Assembly: GCA_008931825.1 (NCBI GenBank)
Contig: QXVZ01012379.1
Span: 1 to 53,927, forward strand
Direction: 5' to 3'
Length of the DNA: 53,927 nt
Source of the DNA: Phallusia fumigata
Lineage: Eukaryota > Chordata > Ascidiacea > Phlebobranchia > Ascidiidae
The notes beneath the pieces are model-generated. The model did no database searches. It saw only the letters and a list, made by a program, of their open reading frames with translations, and was not told the origin of the DNA. Made by a program: the position numbers and the translations under genes. Positions 22,506 through 37,100 of this stretch are shown here, piece after piece; positions within the stretch are counted from its first letter, which is position 1, and every line of letters starts with the position of its first letter.

Positions 22506-25157
22506 AAAAGTTTTTTTTCACAACAAAAATTTTTTTGGGATATGTTATGCAGCACCAATACCAAAATTTAATGTTGGAAAACCATATTTTCAGGCCTGGT
22601 ATATGAACAAACTACCAAACATCAATACGTCATCTGTGTACCCAATAGATGTTATACCTTCACGTGTTCGGTGAAACGTGGCACTGTGCATATGCTTTCA
22701 CACTTCAACCACTACAGGTGTACCAGATTAGAAAGAAGAATAAGCGAGCAATATTTTGGTTTTGACCCGCGCACCTTCGGTGATTTAGGGAACAATCCGC
22801 GCACAATCTCCACCAAATGCTTTAATATGTAAATAAAGCTGACAGTAACGTATCGAGTTGTGTGTACCACGTACCTCGTTGCGAGGGGCGTACCTTATCG
22901 TATCACCGCACCGTACTGCCATCAGAAACTACTAAAATATTAGCTTTACTTATGCAACGGAAAAAAATTACTTACCGGTAGCACAAAATTTACGGTTCCT
23001 CTAAAATGGCAAGTTGGGCAAGGTGGGTGATTCCCCTTTCAGGTGGTTCACATGAAGAAGCTTTCTATTTTGCTTCGTACCGCAAATACGAAAAAGAATG
23101 CTTTTAAAAAGGGTAAAACTCGCAGTTTTTGTTATTAACGTTGACGGTTAGTTTGCTTTTGTAATTATACATTTTATAATCGAATGTTAACATAGTGCTG
23201 GACCTGCCAGTGTTGGCATCGCACGTATTGACTTTTTGTTTTTCTTAGTCATCTGGAAGTTGTAGCTATTTTGGGGCTAAATTTTGGCTCGATTCAGAGA
23301 ACAGGAACAAAATGACAGGTGTGCATCGATTATCATTGACTAAAGAAAATGACCAGGCAAACCGCCAGCATACTGAAAGAACGGAAAGTTTGGACATCGC
23401 AATTTTTAACAATTTTAAAATAGAAGCTCTTGATGCCGGTATCATGCCGTTAAACACGTAAACGATCAACAAACTCGAAATACAAAATATGTTACGAATC
23501 TTAGCACAAATTTGAAGGAAGTGCTGTGAATTTAGCAACACCGCGCTCGCAAACTTCTTTTTGAGTTGAAATTGGTTTTTCATTCGCGATGGAAACAAAA
23601 CCCTGCCTTATGCTACTAACTTTTGGCAGTTTAATTAGCTTTATGCGACATATTATGTATTTTCTGTAGGCAATACTTCCATCAGTTTTATGCACTATGA
23701 ATACTTTACTATGCAAACAATTCAATTACCTATTCTGTTGTAATTACCTCATTGAATTTGTGTGAAGATTATTCGTATCTCTTTCTTTTAAAATAAACGA
23801 AACTATTATTCTTTGTTTCGTTCTGTCTTAAAAGCTTATGTGAGGAGACGTTATAATATGTTGGATTCAAAAAATAAACAAGTAGCCTACGTCTTTAAAG
23901 CAGTGTTTTTTTACGCAGATTAAATAAATTGGTAAATATATGTGTCATGATGGGTGAAATAAGCTCCTTACTTAATACAATTGGAAATATTCTTTCGTTT
24001 GATAAAAGTCTCATGCACAAGCCAGTACGTAGGGGCAAAAGGGGGCACTTAATTGTCATGGATCTGCTGAACACCATTATGCCGTTTAGATCTGTTTCTC
24101 AACACTGCCGAACGTTTTCTTGTGACGTTCGTGAAGCATTTGCCGCCCAGAGATTTGAATGCCTAGAAGTTCAAGTGGCTCACACAGATTTCTATAAACA
24201 TCCAAAAATGTATGCTGCCAAGGTGTCCAGCTAATTTAACCGTTTCACTGCCTGTGGTTTTTATTTGCGTCCCTGTGGCCTTTTATCCGCGGTTTGTAAT
24301 CATTGTTTTTTATCGCTAAATGCCCAATTCATGTCAAATCACAGAAGAACAAATGGTTTGTCTGAAGACGAAGTAAGCACAACCAATTTAGCAAGTTTTA
24401 TTATTTACCATGAACAGATATAAGTTAGAAAGATAAATCAATGATTTTGCACAAAATGCGACCATAGTCCCCTATTACAGATAGAGGAATGTATCTTGAA
24501 GTCATTGTGAAACAAAGCAAATTAGGCATGGATCCAAAGGCGTCTTAAAGCAAAACCTTGCGAATTGGCATTAGAAAACTACTGTACTTTCGGTTGACTT
24601 ATAAGTTTACTTGGTTGCTTGCAACAAAAGCTAACCACTAAAATCAAGTTGCATGGCTTCCAACGAAACCGCTCTATATACAGAGGTGAAATAAGATACA
24701 TGTTATGTATAAGCAAAACAGAAAAAAAAACAATGGTAGAAACTGCTTTCCAGCAATGAATGAAATGGTCAAAGCATATATGACAATGGATATACCTCTA
24801 ATATACATTTTTGGAGTTGCATGACACAGAAGAATCAGGATTAAAAATCTAAATTACACCAGGCATCATGTCATTGAATCTCCAACAGTAAAACTTTATC
24901 CCATCTGCCTGTCTTATATTCTGCTTTAACCCAGTTGATAGAAGTTATCTGTGATATCAATTATTCAGAATACATAGCAGTGTGTACTACACTGCAAACT
25001 TTAATCGGCATCAAAAGCATGCTAGTTAACCTATTTTTTGCTATTGTTTTCCACAACCATTGTTGATTATTGGCAAAACAACTTACAATAAAGTTATTTC
25101 ACAGCAAATCAATGGTCAATTACTATTTTTTGCACATTAATATTAACAGCAGAGTTT
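22506..25157. other. Intergenic region between DOLPP1 and the RAB5 3' end
   Basis: No conserved gene was recognised. A 101-codon plus-strand frame (23929-24234) has no known motif, no clear splice sites and no homologue I recognise, so it is not called. TTTATT at 24397-24402 reads AATAAA on the minus strand and could be the RAB5 poly(A) signal, about 755 bases after its stop. The DOLPP1 promoter should lie just above 22505. Confidence 0.4.
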
Positions 25158-28100
25158 TCAGTGGGAGCTACAACACCCCTTTGAACCTCCAGGTGGATTT
25201 GACTGTGTTATGTCAACCTCAGGTCTTGGCCGATTTGTTCCCCCTTCATTTTTAGGTAGTTTTTCCGCTGAAACAAAATAAGGTGATGTCAATATAAAAA
25301 GCTGATAAAGTGATAAAACCCACTACCAAACTTTTCCAAGACACAATGGCACAACAGTAGGCAAACAATTTAAGAACCCAAAGTAGTGGGAGATGTTATG
25401 TAGGTATTTCTTTGCAAAAAAGTGTTGTGATTGCGAAACATGACACAATCACAGTATGTTAATGAATATGTGCACTAGAATCGTTTGCAATTTTTATGAA
25501 AAAGAGAAATTGTTTTTACTGTTCCTTAACACTAATACAAGTTGCAAAAACGTGGAGCTGGGATAAAAATGCCATCAGTAAATTTAATATGGTTACAGAT
25601 GCAGCAAAACCTGTTTAGTATCGGCAGAAGCAAGACAAACAATTGTCATTTAAAGAAACTTAGAGCTAACTTTCACATTCAAACTTGTTTAGGTCTCATT
25701 TAGTTTTCTTGTAAACAGCAATGTTTTGGTACCCACCAATTGCTAAAAAAATCTCATTGACATGCATTGCAGTTTTGGCAGATGTTTCCATGAACAAAAG
25801 TCCATTCTCTTCAGAATATGCAGCAGCCTCCTGGTAAAATAATGTATAAATATGGAAACATCAGATATGGGGGCAAATACACATTGCCTTGCAAGTATTT
25901 GTTTAGATTTTAACTTTAACGATTTGAATAATGTGACATGTATTCGTATTCATGAATAAGTAGAACATCAGCATTGACTAATCGAAACTGCAGCGCAGAA
26001 AAAATAAAAGGAAAATAAGAGTAAAAACAATATACTTCCCTTATCAGGAAAGAGGATCCATAACAATAGGTATCTATGTCATGCCAAAACAACATGATTT
26101 ACATTGGAGGCACTGATGCTATGACACCTAGGTTGATGGAAACAAACTAATAAAAACTTAAAAATTGCAACTTACTTCATGATCAACCATGCGCTTGTTG
26201 GCCAAATCAGCTTTGTTTCCAGCCAGTGCTATAACAATATTGGGACTTGCTTGCCTTTGTAGTTCTCTAACCCACGTTTTTGCCCTGGCAAAAGTGTCCT
26301 GAGAAATAAAGTTAGAATTACAAGTACCAATTTCTACATTACAAGACTTAAAAAACACTCTACCATGTATCTTATATGTAGATTTACAACAGTGGTTCTC
26401 AATCTGTTTGTGGTTATGTATGGGAATGTGCACTTTAGAATAACATACTATTCTAGAATTATTAGATTTGGTTTGATCAAATCCAGAATACTGAATGCTA
26501 TTCTGTTTTATTTTACTTTCTGCAACATAGGACAATCAACAAAAGGATTTATTCTTTGCAAGTTCACAACAATAAAACACAATCAAAGAACACGTTTTCA
26601 TACAAGCAAGCTTTCTGCATGTTTAGCTGTCAGGCTGGACCGCAATGGTGACACTAAAAAAATTAGGGTTGGCAAGCCTGTCAATTGACAGCACTTTTTT
26701 TAACTGGTCAAATATGTTTTTAACTTTCGAAAGCCATTACTGTCAATTTTTCCAACCTTGCTTTGAAATTTGAGTTTGAAACAACTTTTTTGTGAGGGGC
26801 CAAACACTTTTTTCATACCCTTCAAATAAAAAAGTGTAGGGTATTGTTTTGTAACATCAATTGAGTGTTTGTAAGGGAAAGTATTTATGCAGGACTTTGG
26901 AAATTTCAGACTGATGTGAAAGCGAAATGTTTTCCATTTCCCAAACCTATATATATATGTATATATATGAGCTAAAACCTTTATACGGTTGGGGATGTTC
27001 AGAGTAGAATATTGAATCTTTAGGATTCACATCCGTGCATATTCAAATTTTTCCATTTATATTGGGTAATTGGAACCAATACTATTTTATCCGAAGCGGC
27101 TTGCATAATTCGTCTACACTTTGTCAATGCGAGTGGCATTTACAAATATTACAGAGCCGATCAACACTGCTTGTTTCAGTTTTAGCTGATACTCAGCTGG
27201 GCGTTTAGGAAATTATAATGGTGGAAAGGTGCAACAAGTAACAGGAGTTTTTTCAAGAGGTTGGATTTTTCGCAGCGTCAGTAAAAATTTAGATGCATTG
27301 TGGAATTAATTTTAGTTGTACCTTTGTGGTACAGCTGGGGCAAAAAATAGTAGTTGCTTAGGCCTTCACTTATATACGTTTTTACAACCTTAGCACCTGA
27401 CTAAAGCAACAGCACAGTTGATTATTTTTTGTGTGTTGAAAAGTTCTATGAAATTTAGTGAAAGGCATGGGGTACATGAAGTAAATAAACAATCCCTATT
27501 GCTGTTTTGTTACTTATCATTAACGTTTAATCAAAATTGCATTTTAATATTGATCTTAATATTTGACCATATTTGACATATTTGACATATTTGACAAGCA
27601 TTTGACCGGTCAATTGACCAGATTCTTTTTGACCGGTCAAATACCCAACCCTAAAAAAAATACACTCAGTCGTTCCATAACAATATCTGCGGATGTTTTC
27701 CTATGTTTATTTGTGATTCACGCAATGTTAACAAAAGAAAAAACCTTGACCAAGTACTGTGAAACAGCATGCAGGAAAGATAGAAATGGAAATAACACCT
27801 AATTACATACTTCTGTCAATGCAACAGAGTTTGAACACTTTCGATTGGTTTCAAAGTGAAAGTGACACATTCAAAGGTAAAAAGGTTAAATCAGAATTAG
27901 AGAAGTGACATCTCCATATTTTTTTTGGCACATACACTACTACTTCGAAATGATGTTTTTCATAATGTTCTATTTCCTTTATTACATTGGACATATCCAT
28001 ACCTGCATAACAATGGGTCCCTAGTTCCCTTCGCATTTCATAACATAATCCATAATCATTTCTGTTAGAATTAGGGATGGCCCGATAGTACTGTATCGGC

Positions 28101-31100
28101 GCCGATACCCGATGCCGTGGACGGTATCTGTACTCGTCCGATACTGTCAAAGTATACTTTACCGATACTTTTGAAGATTAAAACTCGTTCAAATTCGCCT
28201 CTTCGGAGATACAACACATAACACTAATCATTAGTTGTGATAGTTAAACTCCTAGAATTAAATGTTTGTCGTTATTATTTTAGTTCTGTGGGTTTTTAAT
28301 GTTGCCTCGGCCGTCATTGCTAGCTTCCAATTGAATGCTTTAATAAATACTAGTTTCAACGAGAATGCTTTAATAAATACTAGTTATGTACAAAAAACAT
28401 CTGACCGTTAAACCCTCGTATAAAAATGTATGGCGTTAGCAGTCATAAATACTATAACTCACCACAAACAGCAGCAAAAATATCCTATATTAACAGTTTT
28501 GTAACGTAACTGAACAATTATAAATCTTTTGTTGCACTTTTTCGTTGTTGGGCCTATTAGTTACAGCGCAGTTTGTCAGATTATGTAGTACGTAATTAGG
28601 CGAAAAATACAGGTGTTTCGCCTTAAATACAAACATCGTTTTGGGTAATGACAAATAGCACTAAGGCCCGGACACTTGGTGTTTTAAAACGTTATTTTCT
28701 ATGTGCGTAAAAGCTCGTTTTTTGGCCGAATCGTAACAAATTATTCGGCCGAAACCGAAGCTTCGGTACATCACTAATTGTTGGTGTTTGTTTTTTTGGT
28801 AAAAAAATGCAAGAAATAGAACAGTTTAAAAAGGATTTTGCTTGTGTGCAAAGTATCGGGTATCGGATCGGATCGCGGTACTTTTGGTGTAAAATATCGG
28901 GTACTGGTATCGGATCAAAATATTGGTATCGGGCCAACCCTAGTTAGAATGAACACATGTGTCCCCACAAACATGTTATACCAAATGGTTGTGATGATTT
29001 ACTGACATGATCAGTTTAAAACAGTGAATAAAAACTTAAACAAAAGTAAAGATTTTGCCACACTAACCAATAGTTTGACTTAAAGTGACTTATGGCTGAG
29101 CCGCAGCAAACTCTAAATAAACCTTTTCAACTCACATTTAGTAATTGGCTATAAATTTAACAACAACTTTGCACTTTATGACCAACCAAATATAAGCTTA
29201 CATGCCAGTTTCCCACAGACTACAACTGTAAATCAGAGTTATTGTAACATATCATCTTTCATATAATTTTTATGTAACAATGCTTTGTGATGGAACAGAT
29301 ATTAATTTTTGGTCATAGCAAAAAGAATGCGCATCAGGGTGACATTTGACTTTGCTTCTTGGATACTAGAGCGTTATTGAAAGTTTAATTCCAGAAAGTG
29401 CACAAATAGAAGTCTCTTTCAACTCTTAATCTGTTCTGACGCTTGTGTGAAAGATTACTTGGCTAATTTAACCATTGCAGCATTACGACAGCAACCCTTT
29501 TACAGAAGCCGATATATCTCTTTATTGTGAAAATCAATTTATGACATAACAATCACTAGAAAGACATTGTTTATGTCATAATTTGATTTTACTTGTATCC
29601 TCCTGTGCTTTCCTGCAAGATTTATAGAGGGTGACAAGGTGCTGATAGGATGGCGACAAAAATATAAAACAAATTTCTACATTTAAATTGAGATTCAAGC
29701 CCCACTTTGAAATTGCTGACGCTCCCCTAAGGGGGGGCGCTTCCGAGGTTAAGAACCCCTGATTTATGGTGATCATATGGCAGTGAATTAGCAAAACTAA
29801 ATATAAAAACAACTTAATAAATTGCTGTGCTGCACTGTTCTACATCGCAAAATAGAATATTGAGACCTTATTGAATGCTAATCAACAAAATAGCTGCAGC
29901 GAATAACCGCCCATTTATGTGTGAAGTAGCAGCCTGTCATGAAACATTGAGCGTTGCAGAGCTTAAGTCGTAAACTGGTCAATCACCACCTTTATGCCAT
30001 GCCATTTTGCATTTGGGGCAGAACAGGCAGCATTTCAACCTGTATTTGGAGCTGTAAAAGTAAATACTTGGCCAATCAGGTTGACCAATGAGAAGCACCC
30101 TACATATCTACGTTTTAAATTTCAATGAATTAGGATTAGTATGACTGAAGTAAAGTGCATGTAAACAAAAAAATTGTTTTTGGTTAACACAATCACTGCC
30201 AACTATGAGTTATCTGAAACGCTCTAAAACACTTAGGAAAGTTGTAGATATTACATAACAATAGCTGTAACAACAAACATAGCGTGATTGGCCTTTGCAA
30301 TGGAACGCATCAGGATTGGCCGTAGCCGCGGGAAAGTTTTGTTACTTTCAGTTAAACCATTTTTTAATTGGTATGTGGTAATTTGTAGCTGGCATATTTG
30401 GTAAAAATTATATTGTCAATCATAGGCGCCGAGTACGCGGTGGCGGGGTGGCGCGGCCACCTTGGGTTTTTTTAAGCACGGTGGCCGCCACCTTGCATTT
30501 TTCGATCTGTTTGTAGAAATCTTGTGCAAGTTCGTCAATATTTGCACAGAGCAGGGGCGTAACAAGTTTATTCATAAGGTGGAAAAACTGAACACACAAA
30601 ATCTGAAAGGCTTTGGCGGCGTTTTACGTTGTTTATGCCGCCAAACTTGCGATTTACCGGTTTACCGGTGAATCGTTAGCCATTGTTACGTTACAATCCG
30701 GTCATGCTGTAGTAAGAGATGATGACAACTGTAATATTTTATGTAACGCTTGCCTTCAAATAGCGAAATGCTTTCGTAATGTTTTTATGTACGTGTGTTA
30801 AGCTACAACTAAGGAATATGCAAGAACAGCAATGTAGACATAGATTCCGAGCGAAACGACCATAAGACCTTTTGTGGCTACATTCGTTCGAATACAAGTT
30901 TTCATGCAAATGACGAACCACAATAGATTTGTAATTTTGGATAGTCTTAGAAGAGAACCATCGTTTAACAAACGTGTTCAGGGCTATGTGACTTGATACG
31001 CGTAGATACCTGTGCACCGTACTAAACTTTGTTTAGTTCCCACCTGTGTCTCAAACTCTTATGAGTGTAGTTTGATCGCCGCAATGTACCAGTTTAGTAT

Positions 31101-34100
31101 GGCTTTTACGTAATGAAATTTTTTACAAGCGAAGTGAATAACCAGCCAAGGAAATAACTGTCACGTGTGTTGGGATAACGCAACTCTTGCTGCTGTTTAC
31201 GTGTGTGACGTCACAATACTTGGCGTTGTGACGTACATCTGCCACCTTGCATTTTTGCAAAACTCGGTGCCTATGTTGTCAATGGCAGCTATGTGGTCAT
31301 TAGCAACGGATTGGCTGTGGCAGATGGACAGTTTCTAAACTTGCACTTGGGAGTGTTACTGTCCGTCAATCCCTTACAAAGTTTAATCAACTTTTTTTTA
31401 CCAAATGGAGGGAACAAACTCGTGTTAGACAAACAAAAAACAGAGTAAAAACAATACATGTCCCTTTCATGTAAGGATACTGATAACAAAGTAAATCGAG
31501 AATGTGAATCCTTATTCACTCGTGAGTGTAAAAAAAGTTATCATCACAACTTCTGTGCAGTGTGTGTGTCTATGAGTGCATTTCTAAACTTTCTCAACAC
31601 ACACATAACTGAAAGCACCAAGGTTTGGAAGTGTTCTGTGCTGTGGTGTGAACTTTGATCTAGTTTTTGCCTTTTGGGGAGGTGAATTGTTTATTTTGGT
31701 GGTAGTTTGCACACATCTTGTACATTTTGAGAAAGAAAGCATTTTTGTTGCCACAGAGGAGTGTCATAGCAACTTTATTTCAGCTGGGAAAATGGTGGTT
31801 AGCACCTCGGTTAACAACATGTACTGTTTGTACTGGTTCCATATAATCACATGTTCTGGTTAATCCTATGAGAGCTTGGCAAATAGGGTATGCGATTGAC
31901 CCAATTTATCTGTAACTATTTTATTTTCTGAATCAAATATTATAAATGCAACAAACAATGCAGTTTAATATAATGCATAAGAAGTGTTCGGGTGCCACCT
32001 GGAAAAACAACTTGTTGTATTTAAAATTTTCTAACCTGCTATAATACTTTTAAAGAAGGCCCGAAAAAAGTGGTGTAGTGTTGAAAGCAACCAACCTGAT
32101 TCGTTATGTCATAGACAACGATTGCTGCCTGTGCACCTCTGTAGTACATTGGTGCAAGGCTATGATATCTTTCTTGCCCAGCAGTATCCCATATTTCGAA
32201 CTTTACTGTAGTATCTTGTAGACACACAGTTTGTGTGAGAAACGCAGCTGAAAATATAAAAAAATGCTAAAAAACAAACTGTTGATAAAAAATGGCTGCC
32301 CATTTGTCTAATGGTCACTCAATCACACATAACGATATCATAACCATAAATTCTTTACCAGTATGCCATTTTTTGGTTACAGGCTCAACATTATTTCATA
32401 CTCTGTTGTTGTTTTATATGTTCAGCAGAGGTAGAAAAGTAGCATTCACAATATTATGGCCAGTGCACATTTTTCATTACCCTTATGATATTTTCTACAT
32501 TTGCCATTTCTTATTTTTACAAAGGGTATGTGTTCATTACCTGCATTACATTGGGTCCATTATTTACATGGCCTTTTCATATCAAATTGTTTCTGCAAGC
32601 ATAAACATATGGGTCCCTACACATACACATTTGCTAATTGGCAAATAAAAATTTGCTCAATCCAACCAATTACTTGTATATTATGCCTATAGGGGTTTAG
32701 TCAGGATTTAAACCCCATTGCCTTAGCCTTTTTTCAAGGCCGATAAACAAGGCGGCCAATAAGCCAATATTTACCATTTTGTGAGGAGCATTCTAAGGTC
32801 ACATGACACATTATCATAACATGTATAAATGTCGGTGTATGCAAGGTTTTTTCATTCTGTGCTTGTGTGTAAAATGCGTCTAATTACATTTGCTATAACA
32901 CTCCCATACAACATCAACGTATACTCGCTCGATTTTCTACTTTATATAACATCGTGAAGTGTCATAACAGCAACAAAATGCACATTTCAATAGTAACAAT
33001 GAAGATTGCTAGAATCAGAGAAACATCTGTTATTATTCTAACCCTGAGGCTTTTACGCTTAAACAATAAGATAGAATATTTTAGCCACTTTTGAAAGTGT
33101 GAATTAGATCGTTGGAATATTTCAGAAATTACAGATTCCACACAAGACCCAAATAGGTTATGGTAAAAATACGTTTCGACTTCAGTGGAAGTTAAGTAGA
33201 GATATCTATACAATCGCATAATAAAGTTTTTATCAGCGATTTAAAAAGCTGTAAACAGTAATGATTGAGTTACTGTAGGCGTAGACAGATGGAAAGAGAG
33301 ACACAGGAAAATAAGACCAAGCGTGCTTGAAATGTTTATCTGTCAAGACCTTAGCATTTTTATATATTGGTAGTTTATTGCCTACCCCCCTTTAACTCCA
33401 GTTAGTTGCGCCACTGACTACCACCTCAAAATGATGTTTTCCACATGCACCATTTCATTTATTACATTGGATGTATATATTTAATACTCACATTACATTC
33501 AGTCCCTAATTCCCTTGAAAACACATGATTTTATAACATGATTGCTTCTGTTAGCATAAAGATATGGGTCCCCACACACATGCAATTTATGAATAGTAGT
33601 GATGTTTGTAGGACCTGATCGGTATAGGAATCAGTTTGAAAAATTTAAACAAAAAGTAGGCATTTCTATTTATAATCTAACTAAATCATTTCTTACATCA
33701 CATCAATTTCAATCTAAAAAGCATGATTTAAACCTCACAGCATTCCAGCATGTATTGTAAACTCGTCAATCACTTGCTCGTGTTGGGTCATTTTGCATTT
33801 GGGGCAAAGCAGTCAGCATTTAAACATGTATTCGCAGCTGCTGGATAAATACTTCACAGATCAGGCTAAAATTTTACAACAGCCTACATGTTTACATTTT
33901 AAATTTCAATACATCTGGATTAGCAATTCTGGAGTAAAGGGCATGTTTACAAAAAACTTAATATTTTGGCTTAAAAAAGTAATTACTTTGCATTGCATCA
34001 ACCATCAAAATACGAAACTTCTAGGTAACTTACTTTGTTAAAAAATTTCATTTTTGGGGGCTTGTGGGTGAACAGATGGGTGAATTGGGGTAACAAGTTA

Positions 34101-37100
34101 TCAGTGCACAACTTTAAATACCCATCTATCATGTGTAAAAATTAAAAGAAGTTTTAACAACCTATTGTTGACCAAAACGTGAGAACAAACTCATGTAAGC
34201 AAAAACTGGATATTTGGGGTTAAAATGAGTGAATGTGAAAAAAAATGGGTGAATCCAAGCTAAAGCCTAAAAATCATTTCAAAAACTTTGTATTGTATCA
34301 ACTATTAAAATAAAAAACTTCTAGGTGACTTACTTTGCTAAATATTGCCGTTTTAAAAATTTCACATTTTGGGGGCCTGTGGGTGAACTGATGGGTTGAA
34401 TGGGGTAAAAAGTTGTCAGTTTTTACCCATCTATCATGTGTGAAAATTGTTCAGATACCCATCTATCATGTGTGAAAATTTGAAGAAAAAAATAAGAGTA
34501 AATACTAGAGAGGTGGTGTTCTCCATATTTTCTTTCCACATACACCACCACCCCAAATTGATGTTTTCCACATGTACCATTACCTTCATTATGTTGGATA
34601 TATATTCAATGTCTGCATAACATTGGGTCCCAAATTCCCTTGGCAATTTGTAACATGATTGTTTCTGCTAGCATAAACAGGGGGGGGGGGGGACACATGC
34701 AGTTTCTGAATAGTAGCGATGTTTTAGGATGAGACTAGTTTTAAAATCGGTGGGAAAACGAAAACTAAAGATTTCCACATATATTCTAACCAAATCATCT
34801 TTTTACATTATGCCAGTTACAATCTCACTGAAAACAGCACAATATAAACCCCACAGCCCCACTGGTCGATAGTTTGACCTACAGTGACCTTTAGCCGAGC
34901 CACAACAAACTCTTAACGAATCTCTTCAGCGCGGTTTCAGTAATGTAATATAAATTCAACAACAACAACATTACGCTTCTTGACCAACTAACTGTGCGCT
35001 TACGTGTTTTTGTACAATAGAGTAGCACTGTAAATGAAAGCAAAGTTATTGTAATGTATCACCTTTACAACGTTATTTAGCAGACGCATTTCGGTTTACG
35101 CTACGCAATCACCTAAACCAGTGACGTAATATAAACAGCTGAGCTTCCTCATTCATAAAACAAGACAATTAAAATGAAACGCCCGCCTGGCCGCACCCTA
35201 CAAACGCCATTTATGTGTGAAGTAGCAGCCTGTGACCAACCGCTGAGCATTGGGCCGCTTGAGTCGTAAAATTGTCAATCACTCCCTCGCGTCAGGTCTA
35301 TTTGCATTAGGGGCAAAACCGCCAGCTGTTATACATGTATTTGCGGCTGCAAGGATAAATACTCGACCGATCAGGCTAAAATTTTAAACAACCTATAAGA
35401 AGCACCCTACATATCTACACCCTAAATTTCAATACATTTGGACTAGTATGTCTAAAGTAAAAGGCATGTAAACAAAAAACTAAATATTTGGGGTTAAAAA
35501 GGTAAAAAATTGGTGAATCCAAATTAAAGTCACAAAATACTTTAAAGTACTTTGCATTGTATCAACTGTCAAAATAGGAAACTTCTAGGTGACTTACTGT
35601 GCTAAATATAGCTGTTTTAAAAATTTCACGTTTTGGGGGCCTGTGGGTGAACCTATGGGTGAACAGTGGTAAAAAGTTGTTAGTGCATAACTTCAGATAC
35701 CCATCTATCATATGTGAAAATTTAAAGAAATTTGAACGACTCTTTTTTGACCAAAACGTCGGTACAAACTCGTGTAAGAAAAAACATAATTTTGGGGGTT
35801 TAAAAGGTAAAAAATGGGTGAATCGAAACAAAAGTCACAAAATACATTACAATACATTGCATTGTACCAGCTATCAAAAAAGAAAACTTCTAGGTAACTT
35901 ACTTTGGTAAATATTGCCGTTAAAAAAATTTTACATTTTGGGGGCTTGTGGGTGAACCGATGGGTGAATTGGGGTAAAAAGTTGACAGTGCACAACTTCA
36001 GATACATATCTATCATGTGTGAAAATTTGAAGAAATTTGAACAACTCCTTCATGACCAAAACGTGGGAACCCACTCGCGTTAGACAGAAAAAAAGAAAAA
36101 GAAAAAAACAGAGCAAAAACAATGTGTCCCTTTCGTGGATGGGGACCCATAATAATGCGTGTAAATAAAGGAAATTTATAACTTAAACAACAGAGTCACA
36201 ATGGGACAGAAGTATAAAGCTAGATCAAGTTGACTACTACAAGCTGTCATGTATCACATATCTAGCAGCTGCCAAAAAAAGAACTTCACTCCCTTAGCAT
36301 CATGTCTGCTTTTGCGTTAGGGGTATAACAGTCAATATTTAAACCTGTATTAATGGTTGTAAGAGCATTTACTTTGCTAATTTTGACAACCAATGAAGCA
36401 GTGATGCACTGAACCAGCTAAAACAGGTACAGACCGAAACCGAATATTCGGCAGTTTTTACAGAATAAATTCTGCCGAATCAACCAAACGTCAGTTTTGC
36501 TGCCAGGCAAACAGTGGTGCTACAACAGGACAGTTGTATTGTATTATTTTCTTAGTTCTCTTCGTTTTTAAAAACCAGCCTTCAAATGAATCACCGATCA
36601 TTTGACAGGAGTGGACAAAATGATAATGCTTCAACAAATACTAGTTGACGTGTTAAATGAAACAAATTGGGTTGTTTGTAACAAAAAACATCTACCATCT
36701 GACCTTCAAGCCCTCATTTAAAAATAAACATGACAATAGCAATCACAAATACCCAACTTTCCACAAACAACAGCATCACAAAACTAGAGAGGTGGCGTTC
36801 TCCATATTTTCATTCCACATACACTACCACCTCAAAATGATGTTCTCCACATATACCATTTTCTTTATTACATTGGATATATTTTCAATACCCACATTAC
36901 GTTGGGTCCCTAATTCCCTTGGCATTTTATAACATGATTGTTTCTGCTAGCATAAACATATGGGTCCCCACACACATGCAATTTCTGAATAGTAGTGATG
37001 TTTTTAGAACGTGATCGGTTTAAAAATCAGTTTTACAAATTTAAAAGTAAAGATTTCCATTTATAATTTAACTAAATCATTTCCTACATCATGTCAATTT

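Larger units (their letters stand above)
27895..31490 (+). repeat. R1 copy in RAB5 intron 2, split by two hAT insertions
   Basis: It starts 'tagagaagtgacatctccatatt' and ends at the 'aaaaacaatacatgtccctttcatgtaagga' block. In between, the R1 block order is kept (27895-28063, 28951-30412 and 31284-31490) once the hAT elements at 28072-28942 and 30421-31275 are removed. It carries no ORF resembling a transposase or reverse transcriptase. About 1.8 kb is R1 proper. Confidence 0.6.

Noticed and set aside
23929-24234. 101-codon plus-strand ORF
   Set aside because: It has no recognisable domain, no clear splice or leader signals and ordinary composition. It may be chance in an AT-rich intergenic region.
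7266-33416. Two transposon termini 'cagtggcrcaacta' as ends of one element
   Set aside because: They are 26 kb apart across several genes and are better explained as solo ends of two copies of one family.
35599-36122. Several 60-100 codon ORFs on both strands in RAB5 intron 1
   Set aside because: They fall in R1 repeat modules, and the same modules elsewhere do not keep the frames open in a consistent way.
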